A stretch of DNA of 64,000 nt from Heloderma charlesbogerti (GCA_026122225.1 JANEZZ010000733.1:1-64000); one strand, 5' to 3'; shown: positions 1 through 11,504, counted from the first letter of the stretch. Numbers and translations: made by a program. Notes: generated from the sequence alone by a model not told the origin.

Positions 1-545
1 ACTTAAAAGACGCTTGCTCCTGGGAGGAAAGCTATGGCAAACCTAGACAGCATAGTAAGAAGCAGAGACATCACCTTGCCGACAAAGGTCCGTATAATCA
101 AAGCTATGGTTTTCCCAGTAGTAATGTATGGCTGTGAGTGCTGGACTATAAGGAAGGCTGAGCGCCGAAGAATTGATGCTTTCGAACTGTGGTGCTGGAG
201 AAGACTCTTATGAGTCCACTGGACTGCAAGGAGGTCAAATCAGTCAATCCTAAAGGAAATCAACCCTGACTGCTCATTGAAAGGACAGATGCTGAAGCTC
301 AGATATTTTGGCCACCAAATGCAAAGAGAAAAGTCACTGGAAAAGTCACTGATGCTGGGAAAGATTGAAGGCAAAAGGAGAAGGGGACAGCAGAGGATGA
401 GATGGCTAGATAGCATCACTGATGCAATGAATATGGACTTGAGCACACTCCGGGAGAGAGCGGAGGACAGGAAGGCCTGACATGCTATGGTCCATGGGGT
501 CGCGAAGAGTTGTACACGACTTAACGACTGAACAACAACAACTTC
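1..545 (+). mobile_element. RTE/BovB LINE, 3' end (runs off left edge)
   Basis: This is the end of a BovB-type reverse transcriptase ORF plus its short tail. Read forward it encodes the BovB C-terminal block (YGCE.WTI, then IDAFELWCWRRLL, then MLGKIEGKRRRGQQRMRWLD) and ends in a CAACAACAAC tail, the usual BovB 3' end. The ORF is broken, for example by TGA where the tract after CWRRLL should continue (about 211) and TGA near 478. It is closest to the copies at 7,482, 25,620, 34,735 and 35,828 and differs clearly from the one at 28.8-32.0 kb. Its 5' part lies outside the window. Confidence 0.93.
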
Positions 546-690
546 TGCAATCCAGGGTCCCTGAAGATAGTTGCTGGAAGAGGTGTGTCCAGTCTAGAAG
601 ATGTGAATCAGCAAAACTTGAGCTTGCCCAAGTTTTCCTAATTCCGTCTCAAACCTCATCCTGACTCAGGTCTGTATCAGACAGTGAGCT
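546..690. other. Unrecognised spacer
   Basis: I see no gene, repeat or structured element here. Confidence 0.5.
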
Positions 691-963
691 TAGTTTTTTT
701 TCTTTTTGCATGAAAGTCTGTGCATATTTTCATGCGTATTTTCCAAATGTATGCATCCGTTCTGTGCATCTTTGAAAGGTACCCGTATCGCTCCACATTT
801 TTCAAATGGATACATTCTGTCAAAGATGTTTGCTTTGCGTCCGTGGATCACACTTCAGGCTCAGAAATGTACAATTTGCAGATTGTGTCCGAGTCTGTGT
901 TCAGTCCAGAAGGTGTTAAATCCTGCTAAAAGTGACCTGAAATGAATTTATCATCCATCCCTA
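691..963. mobile_element. hAT-like MITE, TAGGGATG family, AT-rich subtype B
   Basis: The right end is CATCCCTA (956-963), the inverse of the TAGGGATG end seen at many loci here. The interior has the subtype B signature of repeated 'tgcatattttcatg', 'aaatgtatgcat' and a final 'ctgaaatgaattt' block, shared with 54,480-54,850 and, in reverse, 39,584-39,987. The left end is degraded; flanks AGTGAGCT and GCTGAGCC share 5 of 8 bases, a weak TSD. Confidence 0.6.
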
Positions 964-1336
964 GCTGAGCCTCTGGTGCAAAAGACAGAAGGTACTGCTC
1001 TGTTAACCAGGCAGCACAGGGGCAAAGGCTGGATGCCTCGTAATTGTACCAGACCTGGCCAGTCAAGACCATCAGTACTGTCTACCAATTGCAGGGCCTA
1101 AAGTAAGGATGGGAAAATCTTTCCATTTAGCTTTCTCCTGCATTTATTTTTTAAACCTGAAGTTCCTTCTCTGCTGAATATGAAGAAATCGGTGGGTTTT
1201 GATAAATTCTTATAAAAAATGAACTGAAATGAAATTCTTACCTACCTGCCAAGTTCATTAGGTACAGCTATTCCTAGCTGGACGAGGACCCCTAACAGGA
1301 ATGTACAAGAATACACAAAAATATGGGATTTAACAA
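964..1336. other. Unrecognised sequence
   Basis: There is no ORF of note and no repeat family I recognise. Confidence 0.5.
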
Positions 1337-1363
1337 GTATAATAATAATAATAATAATAATAA
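1337..1363. repeat. (AAT)n microsatellite
   Basis: An uninterrupted run of ATA/AAT triplets is visible. It marks no recognised LINE or SINE tail. Confidence 0.9.
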
Positions 1364-1421
1364 ACGCAAGTATACTGGTTTATAACTTGCTTCACAACTT
1401 CTTTAGAAAAACTCCTCCAAC

Positions 1422-1541
1422 ACTTCTTCAGACAAACATTTTTTTACGCTTGTCTTCCTTCAGAAAGACACTTCTTTACAGACTTCTTCAGACAAACATT
1501 TCTTTACAGATGTGTTCCTTCAGAAAGGCACTTCTCTACAG
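1422..1541. repeat. 60-bp tandem duplication
   Basis: Two adjacent units of exactly 60 bp, each containing 'cttcttcagacaaacattt' and 'ccttcagaaag.cacttct'. A degenerate partial third unit may lie just upstream (from about 1390). No coding meaning is apparent. Confidence 0.8.
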
Positions 1542-1689
1542 TTTCCTAATTACAATTCATGCAGGTCTTGTTCCAGTTAGTTTCAGTTGGTTCAAATGAA
1601 CTCAGGGTTGATGTGGAGAACATGAGGCAACTCACTGGAGAAAACCTTCCATGGGGAGATAAATCTCTACTGATATGAGTCCTCCTGAG

Positions 1690-2019
1690 CTTTAGCCTTC
1701 CACTATGAAAAGAGACTGGGCTGCTGAGACCAGAACCATTTCTTGCAGCAACCTTCTTTTACAAGAATGTTTGAATTGCTGCTGGGAATGGGGAGTGGAG
1801 GAGATGCCCCTTTATGCTGCTTCCTATGGGGTGTCCAGGCCCGTTCCTGCCCCCTCTCCGAAGCCCTGGCTAGATGCTCAAAATTGTGCATCTAGCCAAG
1901 AATGTAGGGCAGGTGGTGTGTGGAGGAGAGGGTCCCCTTCATGCTCTGCCTGACTTGCATAGGGTAGTTGCCAGCCTAAGACTTCGGAGGCTGGCGACTG
2001 TCTTGATAGGATTGCGCCC
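1690..2019 (-). mobile_element. Long Harbinger-like MITE, one end intact
   Basis: The right end AGGATTGCGCCC (2008-2019) is the inverse of the GGGCGCAAT end at 63,404. Reading the minus strand, the order of blocks (paired 8-10 bp inverted repeats, 'gggcag', 'tctagcca') parallels 35,963-36,379 and 63,404-63,834. The left end is missing or too diverged to place, so the start is approximate. Confidence 0.6.
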
Positions 2020-4597
2020 TGGACTGTCCATCCCTAGTTCACAGTAAACATGGATCTTCTTGCATTCCCATCATTTATTCGTATTAAAAGTGTGATGTAT
2101 AAAGTGTTCAAAAGTCTTTCCTGACTCTTTAGTGTGCATTGAATGGCATCCTTCCAGTTCCCTGTATTTGTATTCTTCTTCAGAGAAGGTCAGGGTGGCC
2201 TAGATGGGCTGATCCCCCTTTTATCTCCACATCCAAGCAGCCTGTTCTGAAAGATAACAACCTGCCCTGAGGGCCCCCCAGTAAGCTCTGCAGCTGAGCA
2301 ATAGGGTTGCTAGATTCCAAGATGGAGAACTGAGTCATTTAAATCTCCCAGTGCTGCAGGGGATAAGGCAAACATAGCTTCTCCTGCCCATTTCTTCCCT
2401 GGCCCTGCCATCCACCCCCCTTCCCAGCCAAAGTTATCAGGCCTCCAAGTGGGCCACACCACAAGCAGGGGAGGAAGGGTTGAGGACAGAGAATGGACAG
2501 GTGTGGAGGCTGCCTTGTCTCTTGCCACAGCACAGGAGACTGAACGGCACACGACTGTTGTCCGGTTTTGAATCTGGAAACGTTACTGAGCAGGAGCTTG
2601 AATCGTGGCCAAGTTGAATTGTGGTGATTTCCCATTTTGTGGTCAAACTTTGCGTATTTGGCGAGGGGGAGCTTTGACTTAAACATTTAAGCAGATGGGC
2701 ATGAAAACTAAAAGCCTTTCTTCTTTCCATCCTGGCCCAGCCCTCCCTGTAGGCAGGGTGAGGCAGTCGCCTTGGGTGGCAGATGTTGGGAGGCAGCAGC
2801 AAGATGTTCAAGGAGAGGGCTGTGTGCCCTGTAGCCTGCTCTGCGTCCCATAAGTTTGCTTGATGCCTTTAGGTTCAGCAGAGGACGTTGTCCCATTATC
2901 AGTGTTGAAGACACATTCATCTGCCAGTCCAGTCAGCGTTTGTACATGGAATGAGAGAGGGCACCATCTTGTCCTTTGCCGCAGGCACCAAAATGTCTTG
3001 GGCTGTCCCTGTTTCCATCCCAAGGGATATAAATGTAATAAATGAATAATGAGTGCTGAATGCTAATTGCAGCTCAGACGGAGCTGGGCAAAAGCTGCCC
3101 GAAGGCTGATTTTGAAAGCTTGAGGGAACTTGCAGGGCACAGCTTTGGAAATCTCCTGAGCCCTGAGATTAGTGCTGTGCCAAAAATTTCTCCCACATTT
3201 TTTTGACCATTCTCATTCAATTTGATAGAAAAGCAATTGCTTTCGAAAAGAAATTCAAAGGCGGAGAAATGAGTGTGTGACTGTCTGTCATTGTACAATA
3301 ATCTCTGTGGCAGTCTGTAGCCACCTAAGCTTCCTGCACTTCAGTTAAAGCCATTCTGAGGAAGACATCCTGAGGAAATTCCTCCCATGGGGCTTTTTCA
3401 GTTCAGAAAGTGCAGGTGGCCAGGGAGGCTGCAGGGCCATGGAAAGATGTGTGACAGACAGAGAAACACACACAGCACCCTCAGTCACCTCACAGTGATT
3501 AGATAAGCTCAAAAATGCCACCAAAAGAAATTCAAAATTCTGCGTCAGAGAAGTGGAAGCCTCAACACAGTTCATGCTGTTGCCACCTACAGAAGCAGTG
3601 AGGTAAACCAAAGGACCCTGAAGAAAAAATAAAGAGCCTGTGCGGTAACCCCTGCCAACAGTGAGCCCTATCTGTGAGAAACTGTGGGAGGATTTCTCCT
3701 CCCCTAGGAGAAATTAGGAGAAATTGTCCCCCCAATTTCTCTGCCCACAAATAGGCTGGAGAATTTTGAGAGGCCGTTTGTGCACAGCTCTAGCAGAGAG
3801 TCAGTTATTAAACAAAATGAAGGAAATGCCCGGCATCGAGCTACTATTTTTTGTTACATTTCTCTATGTGCATGCAGTCCCAGGCTGATTGGGACCATGG
3901 TGCTTCAGGAGAGGAGGGTTTAAGCTTCCTCAACCACACGTCCCCCCCAAAAAATTCTACCCCCCCTTGGCTCTGCCCTTGCCAGTGGCCCATGCGCCCC
4001 CCTCCCACTACTCACCAGCTGAGAATGAACTACTTTCCCCATCCTTCAAGGATAACTAAAAACAGGCCAGCAGATAAATTCTTGGTTATTTGGTTCATGA
4101 CGCACTGTGGTCTCTTTCTTTGTAGTTGCTGTCCATGCATGTGTTCTGGAAATTTGCATCCACGTTAGCAGAACTGGATGAAGAAAAGCCAACATCAACA
4201 GCAAATGTTGAAAATAACGAATGCCCCTCATTACAGATGGCGTTGCAGCATTTCCAGCCCCTCAGCAAATGTAGGTCTGTTTCAGCCAAGGCCTGAAAAG
4301 CAATTTGCTACAGTTCAGAAAACAGATTGAGGCTTTTCGTCCATTAAAAAGGAGGCTTCTCCAAAGATTATCAAGAAATGAACTCCATAATCGTTTGGAA
4401 GCAGGAGGCTGTGGAATTTCCTGAAATAATTTGTAATAAGTTGTGGGAGGGGAGGGAGATCTGGGCAAAAGGTTAAATGCATCTTGATTTATTGCTAATC
4501 TCTCATCTTGTCCAAATGGTAATTTTGAAAAAAAATATATATCACCACCTCAAGATCTCGTGGGGTGGTATTTATTAACGAAAGCGTCTCTTTTGGA
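2020..4597. other. Unrecognised sequence, 2.6 kb
   Basis: I see no gene, LTR, LINE or SINE signature on either strand. Small local palindromes occur (for example around 3,690-3,740, repeated 'aggagaaatt') without wider structure. Reading frames here are short and lack recognisable domains. Confidence 0.5.
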
Positions 4598-4790
4598 GAG
4601 GAGCTGTAGCAGAGTGGTAGAGCACATGGTTTGATCCCTGGCATCCGCAGTTAAAAGAACTTCAGGTAGCAGGGCTAAAAAAAAGGCTGATCTGCCGAAG
4701 GACCTGCAGAACCACTGCCAGTCAGAGTAGGCCAGGGGTGGGCCGAAGGTAGATTGGGATCTCCAAAGAGATCCCTGTTTAACAATAGGA
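4598..4790 (+). mobile_element. tRNA-derived SINE
   Basis: A tRNA-like head carries an A box (TAGCAGAGTGG) and a B box-like GGTTTGATCCC. It is followed by the body seen in other reptile tRNA SINEs ('aggacctgcagaaccactgccagtcagagtag'). Related copies lie at 21,593 (-), 38,555 (+) and 43,030 (-). It is not a functional tRNA gene: the acceptor stem does not close. Confidence 0.8.
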
Positions 4791-4850
4791 ACAACAAAAG
4801 GCGTTTTTTTCTTCTTCTTCTAAACTAGGCTGCTGAAATGAAGAAAGCTT

Positions 4851-4866
4851 GTGGTGGTGGTGGTGG
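4851..4866. repeat. (GGT)n short microsatellite
   Basis: Several GGT triplets in a row. Confidence 0.7.
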
Positions 4867-5486
4867 CAAAACTAGCTATGAATTTTGTGTGGAAGAACCA
4901 TGAGCCCAGTTCTGACACAGAAAACAAATTCCTGGCCTGGGCGAGTGCTCAGACAGGCCCTGTTCCTTAATTTGAAGCAGGATTGGGACCAGGCAGCACC
5001 ATGGGGCATCTGCGGAGGGCTGGCTGGCTCCCGTAGCACTTATTGGCAACAGACCCCATTTCCTCCCTGCTTCCACATCCTACTCTGCCTTGCCACCTTC
5101 TCTTTTTTCTTCCTTGCTAGCATTTGTGGCAAAGGTCTGCCCACCCTCTGAGATGGTAGGGTGGGGAGAGAAGGTCGGGCTGCCCACTGCAAGAGGGGGC
5201 CCACTGGTATGGCGGTAGTGGAGACTACTGGCATGGAAGGTGAGGTCCTTGGCGAAGACCTGCACAAACTTTCAGCTGGCCTTGATTCCATGTCCATCCC
5301 CATCCTGGTTGCCACTGGTTGCTATTTTGTATTGGGCTGTGGTTGGTGGACCTTAGACTTCCAGTAAAAAAAATAAAGTACATCCCATAATCCTGAAATC
5401 GATCTACCCCTAGAGTAGACATCACTGAGCTAGATGGACCCACTGTCTTTACTCGAGATAAGACAGTCGTATGACCTAGTCTGAAT

Positions 5487-5842
5487 TAGGGGTGTCGACA
5501 CTCTTCCAGCCCGAGGGCCGAATTCAATTTTGGAGCAGAGCTCAAGGCCTGCGTTCCAGTGGTGGTCAGGATCAAAGGCAAAATGGGGTGGGGCTTAAGG
5601 CAAACAGGGTGGGGTCAAAAAATTGCCAGCCTATTTTAGCTTAAAGCCCTTACCCCCAGTAAGTATGTCTTAGGAGAGGCGTTTCAACCTTTTAGAATGG
5701 GGAAAAAACTGCACAAAAGCTGGGAAACTGCCAAAATATCAATAGTTGGGGGAAAAGGATGTGGCTGTCAGAAATCCTGGGGTCTGGTTTGGGACCCCAG
5801 GTGGGTTGGATTTGGTCACGGTTCTGAGGCCCTACACCTCTG
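5487..5842. mobile_element. hAT MITE, 356 bp, with 8-bp TSD
   Basis: Ends are TAGGGGTGTCGACAC and (inverse) CAGAGGTGTAGGG. The flanks GTCTGAAT (5479-5486) and GTCTAAAT (5843-5850) match at 7 of 8 positions, the 8-bp TSD expected of hAT elements. Its right part is homologous, in reverse, to the fragment at 38,694-38,875. No transposase is encoded. Confidence 0.85.
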
Positions 5843-6148
5843 GTCTAAATACTTTGCTTTGCAATCAATACGAAATACGACAACGCTACATTCCTGAGTA
5901 GCTATTCTCAACACGAGGAACAACTCAGCCTAAATGTCTGCTATTTATTTATGCCTGGAGTAGCACAGGATTCTCTTGAGTACAAAGGTTAAACAGAGGA
6001 CAGGAAGAAGAAGAAGTTGTGAGCTCAACTCTAACTTCCAGTTCCAAAGGAGAGGGGTTTCTCATACGTGGCCTTGTGGTTATGGGACTCCCTCCTGAAA
6101 GAGGCTTGCCTGCTGAGCTCACTTGATTATCTTTTAGGTGGTGGGTTC

Positions 6149-6285
6149 AGGGCACAATCCTATGCATGTGTAGACAGAAAAAAGTCCTACAACTCCCAGC
6201 ATTCCCCAGCCAGCCATGCCAGCTGGGGAATGCTGGGAACTGTGGGACTTTTTTTTCTGTCTAAACATGCATAGGATTGAGCCTT
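6149..6285. mobile_element. Harbinger-like hairpin MITE
   Basis: A near-perfect foldback: GGGCACAATCCTATGCATG... with arms 'agacagaaaaaagtccta' / 'gacttttttttctgtct' around the centre 'cagccagccatgccagctgg'. Sister copies are at 20,234, 55,433 and half of one at 63,016. Intact sisters are flanked by TTA on both sides, suggesting a 3-bp PIF/Harbinger-type TSD. Confidence 0.85.
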
Positions 6286-6530
6286 TATTTATTTATTTAT
6301 TTATTGAATTTATATCCTGCCTTTTTTCCTCTTGCAAGGAACGCAAGGAGGCTTACATTATCTTCCTCTCCATTTTATCCTCACAACAGCAACCCTGTGA
6401 GGTAGGTTGGGCTGAGAGTCTGTGACTGGCCCAAAGTCACCCAGTGAGCTTCCGTGGCCAAGTGGGGACTAGAACCCTGATCTCCTGGCTCCCAGTCCAA
6501 CACTCTCACTACTACACCACACTGGCTTTT
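6286..6530 (-). mobile_element. tRNA-derived SINE with L2-like tail
   Basis: In reverse complement it begins with the 'gccagtgtggtgtagtg' head, continues with 'ggttctagtccccact' and 'gtgactttgggccagtcaca', and ends in a 'tataaat' plus AAAT-repeat tail. The same family occurs at 8,890 (+), 11,505 (+), 52,570 (-), 57,600 (-) and the right edge. It abuts the hairpin MITE directly. Confidence 0.9.
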
Positions 6531-6639
6531 ATGTCATCTTTATTTTCTCAGGCATTTTAATACTTTCTGCGTTGAGCACGAGAAGGATGCTGTGTTTCAA
6601 ACAATGGAAATGATGTTTTTACTTTGCTGTTGGAATTTA

Positions 6640-6808
6640 TATTTGTGTTATTGGTTTATTGAGTTTAACTGTTTTATTTTGTTTATCTTATTTCTATACA
6701 ACAGCTTACTGCTATTTGTTATTTTTTAATTTCTATTTGTATTGTAATTTTCCCTGGGTTAAATATTGTGAAAGGCTGTATAGAAATGCCTTAAATAAAT
6801 AAATAATA
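6640..6808 (+). mobile_element. LINE 3' tail, L2-like
   Basis: AT-rich sequence leading to 'aaaggctgtatagaaatgcc' and an (AAAT)n end. This resembles the tails at 13,385, 33,345 and, reversed, 48,943. Only the tail is recognisable. Confidence 0.55.
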
Positions 6809-7471
6809 TTTTTAGCTATTGGACTCCAAGCCCCTGAGGTAATTACACTACCCCTCTTCAAGCGATCAGGATTCCCGGGATCCAGGGAAGAGATCTTATC
6901 TGAATAGGTATGGTGGTCCCTGGGGGCCATCAGGTTGCCGTAGATGGGTATAGTCAACCATCCAACTGCAGGCTGAAGCCTTTCCAGCTGAGCAAACCTG
7001 GCAATAGGCTTCCATGCTTCAGATGTCCATGCTGATGTGTGGATGGTCAGGGTGGAGCCGGGGGGAGCCATGTGTTGTGCTCGGCAACTCCTTCTGGCCC
7101 ACATTGCCACTTCATGTGAGCACCTTTCACATTACTGCTCCATGTCATTGGCTGCTGATGGGATACAGGAAATGCTTCCTCCCCATCAGGGCCGGTAAAA
7201 GCTCAGAGTGATGGCTCCTGAATTTTTAAGGTCTTGTGGCCTTAAAAATTAACGAATTTATGGTGGTGTCAGCTTTTGTGACCATTTACAAAGGAATGTT
7301 GTTGTGAATGCAAACATCCTGGCGTTGCAAAGTTGTTTAACACCTGCCATGGGATAAAAAAACACTACCTTGATTCAGGCCGCATGTGATAGGATTGAAT
7401 GTCTTGATAAGTAGTATGTTTTACTACATGTTATAGAGAGGGTGTCACAGTTGGCCATTCAGCCAGGGATC
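6809..7471. other. Unrecognised sequence
   Basis: No gene or family recognised. A short perfect hairpin lies at about 7,218-7,249 (AATTTTTAAGG, 8-base loop, inverse). Confidence 0.5.
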
Positions 7472-7481
7472 AGTAAAGACT

Positions 7482-7883
7482 TGTTGTTGTTGTTCAGTTG
7501 TTCAGTCCTGTCCGACTCTTTGTGACCCCATGGACCATAGCACGCCAGGCCTTCCTGCCCTGCGTTCTCTCCCGGAGCGTGCGCAAGTCCATATTCATTG
7601 CCTCAGTGATGCTATCTAGCCATCTCATCCTCTGCCGTCCCCTTCACCTTTTGCCTTCAGTCTTTCCCAGCATCAGGGTCTTTTCCAGGGAGTTTTCTCT
7701 TCGCATTAGGTGGCCAAAATATTTGAGCTTCAGCTTCAGTATCTGTCCTTCCAATGAGCACTCAGGGTTGATTTCCTTTAGGATGGACTGATTTGACCTC
7801 CTTGCATTCCAGGGGACTCGTAAGAGTCTTCTCCAGCACCACAGTTCAAAAGCATCAATTCTTCGGCGCTCAGCCTTCCTTAT
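7482..7883 (-). mobile_element. 5'-truncated BovB LINE with 10-bp TSD
   Basis: On the minus strand it encodes the BovB C-terminal block (IDAFELWCWRRLLRVPW, then MLGKTEGKR). It ends in the CAA-type tail, seen on the plus strand as TTGTTGTTGTTCAG. Flanks are AGTAAAGACT at 7472-7481 and 7884-7893, a perfect 10-bp TSD. A 402-bp insertion by target-primed reverse transcription is the simplest reading. Confidence 0.93.
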
Positions 7884-7893
7884 AGTAAAGACT

Positions 7894-8636
7894 AATAAAG
7901 TAAAGACTAATATTGTCCAAACAAAGGCCCAGTCTGAAATGGAAGCTTTTATAGCCCTTCCTGGTGGGGAGATCCAACAGGGAAGCTTGTGTGAACGGAG
8001 TCGCTGTAGTATCCAGGAACTCTTCACGACATAGTGGAAAATTCCAGCTGGTGCCCCTGGTTCCTCACTGCACAGGGCTGCTGGGCACCAAGCTATAGGT
8101 TTGCGGTTCTAACCTTAGCAGCCCCTGACTGGGGCAGTGCTGATGGCAGGGCTCCAAACAAGGCTTGCATTTTTAGTAGTAGCCCCATGTTTGTCATAAC
8201 AACTACTTCTGCCCTGAGATGGAGACCACTGAAGATTATGTGCCTTTTCTCTATCAGTATGCTGTGTTCAAATCTGTATATTTGGCACATATGTTCTTTA
8301 TTTCAGTATTTTCTTTTGGATTCACTTTCTGAGCATGCAGAATGTGGAACTTACAGTTTTGCTGTTGTTGCAAAGAGCAGTATGATGGTAGGTGCAGAAA
8401 TATGGGTGAGTGGTAGAAAGCCATGGGGCACAGAAGCATAGGCATACAGGGCCGAGAAACCCCATGAAATGCACGTGAGTAGTGTTACAGATCTTCAAGA
8501 TGTAACTCCAAAGCAATGTGGACTAGAAACTTGCTTTTAAAAGAATAAAATCAAATTGGGACCTCAAGATTTGGGTTCTTAAAAATTAGTGCATGTTAGG
8601 TGGTAGACAAGCTACCAGCTTTGCCTCTGAAGAGTA
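7894..8636. other. Unrecognised sequence
   Basis: It starts with a partial extra copy of the target sequence ('agtaaagact' again at about 7,900). Nothing else is recognised. Confidence 0.5.
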
Positions 8637-8644
8637 ATCTAATG

Positions 8645-8781
8645 CAGCCTTCCCTAACCTGGTGCCCTGCAGATGTTTTGGACTTTAACTCCCAGAATTC
8701 CACACCCTTAGTAATGCTGGCTGGGTCTGATTGGAGTTGGGGGTCCAAAACATCTGGAGGGCACCAGGTTGGGGAAGGATG
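8645..8781. mobile_element. hAT hairpin MITE with perfect 8-bp TSD
   Basis: Ends CAGCCTTCCCTAACCTGG and (inverse) CATCCTTCCCCAACCTGG. The arms are complementary ('tgccctgcagatgttttgga' / 'tccaaaacatctggagggca'). TSD ATCTAATG lies at 8637-8644 and 8782-8789. Homologous copies, in various states, are at 11,537, 12,445 and 40,039. Confidence 0.95.
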
Positions 8782-8889
8782 ATCTAATGACCCTTTCCAT
8801 CCCCTGGAAAATCAGACCCAACCCATGTCAAGTTGGAGTGGTCAATGAGAACAGAAGGCAACATAAGAACATAAAAACATAAGCCCGAG

Positions 8890-9140
8890 GTGAGCCAGTG
8901 TGGTGTAGTGGCAAGAGTGCTGGACTGGGAGTTGGGAGATCCGGGTTCTAGTCCCCACTCAGCCATGGAAGCTCACTGGGTGACTTTGGGCCAGTCACAG
9001 ACTCTCAGCCCAACCTACCTCACAGGGCTGTTGTGAGGATAAAATGGAGAGGAGGAGGATTATGTATGCTGCCTTGGGTTCCTCACGGAGGAAAAAAAAG
9101 GTGGGATATAAATGTCATTAATAAACATAAATAATAAATG
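8890..9140 (+). mobile_element. tRNA-derived SINE with L2-like tail
   Basis: The best-preserved member of this SINE family in the window. Its head has A box-like 'tggtgtagtggc' and B box 'ggttctagtcccc'. The conserved body is 'gtgactttgggccagtcaca' then 'caacctacctcacagggc'. The tail 'gggatataaatg' plus AATAA repeats resembles the L2 tail at 33,345, so L2-type machinery probably moved it (inference). Confidence 0.92.
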
Positions 9141-10175
9141 ATCTACTGCAGTGAATAGCAGCAATCCCCTTGTAGCTCTGGCCAGTGAGCAAGGGTGACC
9201 AGGAAGCTTCTGTAAGGGTCAGGCAATATCACATGTCACACCCTGTCCTGTTGCTGCTAAGAGCTTCCTTGCCAGTCTGGCTGGCTGTCCAGTACGTAGT
9301 TCTCTATCCATTGCATGATGATGGATGAACAGGCTGATTCCCTGCCTGACATCTCTCTAGTCTCAGCTTCAGCAAGTGCTGCCACAACCTTAAGAGACCT
9401 GAACCCCATCCCGTTGACGGCACAGTTGATGCAGAGCAAGGGGAATTAGTTGACCCGGAGTCTGTGGCTTGTGTGAGTTAATGAATGACATGTCATTGGC
9501 AGAAAGAAGGCGACATTAAATTCACTGCATTGGCAGTGAGACCACACATTTACGTGGCCTCAATCAGGATTCGTTTGCTCTGTACATTTTGAAACTCGCA
9601 CAGCCTCATTCCTCTGTGACACCCGCTTTCTCATCTTCAGGCGTCTCCATTTTTTAATTAATTAATTAATTAGGCTCCTCCAAAAGCAGTCTGTTTGGCT
9701 CAGTGGCAATCAGCCTGAAAAGGCGATGGCATAAGGGTCAGGCAAGACCCAAATGATCTTCTAATCAGCATCTGCATGAAGTATAGATGGCTTTTCCTGG
9801 GGAGGAATATACACATCCAGCGGGGCTGGCTTGCTCTGCTGACGGACTGATACTGGGGGAATGTTTTCAAACATGGGGCTGCCTTAATCTGTCCCTAGAT
9901 ACTTCAGCAGCTTCACGGTCCGATTTTCATCCAGCCAAATGTAAGAAGTGGCTGTTGTTTTGGGAAAGATGAACCCAAAGCCTTCTTGGACACATGGAAC
10001 CATTTGCACAGTTCTTTAGAATCTGGGCTCATCCTGCATCATGGCATCTCTTTGCTCTTGGTGTGGAGCACACATATTTTTGAGTTAGAGAGTCAGTGTG
10101 GCATGGTGGTTAAGAACATGGGGTTATATCCATCATAATGCCAGCAGAAAAACTAGCACAGTTAGCACCAGCACC
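9141..10175. other. Unrecognised sequence
   Basis: It contains only a (TTAA)n run at about 9,653-9,672. No ORF shows a recognisable domain. Confidence 0.5.
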
Positions 10176-10183
10176 ACCTAGTG

Positions 10184-10651
10184 CAGGAGTTGGCAACTTT
10201 GGGAGGTCTGGGGGCCATTTTTACCCCACATGGGCTGCAGTCTCCTGAAAAATAATATTTTAAAAAATATATTTTTAATGAAAAAAAGGTGTCTGGTGTA
10301 CTTTGGAGCCCCCAAAGGTCAAATCTAGCTTGTTTGCAAGCTAAATTTGACCATTTTAGGTCTCAGTAATAGCTGTACAGCCCTAAAAGGGTCAAATCTA
10401 GCTTGCAAACAAGCTAGATTTGACTGTCTGGCACTCCGTAGTGCTCCAGACACCAATTGGCATGATGTATTGGTATGGGTTTTTTTTGTTTTTGTATTGC
10501 TGTTTTGTTAGAAAAACAGCATTTTTTGGTAGAAAAGCAGCATATTATTTAAATGATGATGATTTTTTTGGTTTAAAAATTTAAGACCTTTTTTCAGGGT
10601 GTGGGTGGCGCTGAGGGTGGTGGCCTGAAGGCTGCATGTTGCGCACTCCTG
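10184..10651. mobile_element. hAT MITE with internal long inverted repeat
   Basis: Ends CAGGAGTTGGCAAC and (inverse) CAGGAGTGCGCAAC are typical hAT termini. Inside, 'gtcaaatctagcttg' (about 10,317) and its inverse (about 10,410-10,425) form two palindromes on either side of 10,370. The flanking octamers match at only 4 of 8 bases, perhaps because the right flank became a microsatellite. Confidence 0.75.
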
Positions 10652-10652
10652 A

Positions 10653-10760
10653 CTTCCTCCTCCTCCTCCTCCTCCTCCTCCTCCTCCTCCTCCTCCTCCT
10701 CCTCCTCTTCTTCTTCTTCTTCTTCTTCTTCTTCTTCTTCTTCTTCTTCTTCTTCTTCTT
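10653..10760. repeat. (TCC)n-(TTC)n compound microsatellite
   Basis: About 108 bp of pure pyrimidine on the plus strand, TCC units giving way to TTC units. It starts directly after the hAT end. It produces a long serine run in one frame, which is not a gene. Confidence 0.95.
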
Positions 10761-11504
10761 CCAATACTATACTGCCCCAGAGCTGAAGCTCTCTGATGAC
10801 CTAGTGTAATGAAATCGTAATGAGTTGTGAAAGTGCTTGTATTGGATTTGACACTTTTGCAGGGATGAATATGGGGTTTTCACAAGTGGTAGAAGCTGGT
10901 TGGTACAGAGCACCACCACTGGATACACCCCATGACTTTTAGGCTAGAAGTCCCTGGTTTAAATAACAGCTCATGGTTTCAGTGGAGCTGGTTCAGGAGC
11001 ATTTGCTTCTTCATCAGGCCCAGACTTTGCACTCCAATGAACTTTGCATTCGATTGGGCTTTTATTTAAAGTTGGCAGGAGCTCAAACCTTAACACAGGT
11101 TTGCAGCCCTAGGATGTTTTCAGCCCATTGTTCAGATGAAATAGTTACCGCTATTTTATTCCCAATTTAAAGGGGGGGGGGAGAGTCAGCAGCACATGTA
11201 TTTGAGGGGTGGTGGTGGGTTTGATTAGTTTTCAGTTTGGAGGAGAAAATCTGCAGCAGTGCAGAGGCTGCAGTCAGTTGAATAAAAGATTCAGCCCAAT
11301 TTACCATGACAGAGTGTTGCTTCATGCATGAAATGGATCGGCCCAGTTTGAAGATGCATCATCGCCTGTATGAATGTGTGCGGGGGAGTAGAACTAATGC
11401 TCAGGAAGCATTTCGGAGGCATTGGTTAGCTCAGGCTTGGCCCACTGATGGCCTGCAAAGTGGATGGGGTCCCTGGAGGCACTGCACACTTCTTAATAAA
11501 CATG
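10761..11504. other. Unrecognised sequence
   Basis: It includes a G run at about 11,171. No gene or family recognised. Confidence 0.5.

Noticed and set aside
4598..4790. Functional tRNA gene
   Set aside because: A and B box-like sequences exist but no cloverleaf acceptor stem forms, and the tail is SINE body.
10601..10786. Open frame with a run of about 36 serines
   Set aside because: It is the translation of the TCC/TTC microsatellite and has no other gene-like feature.
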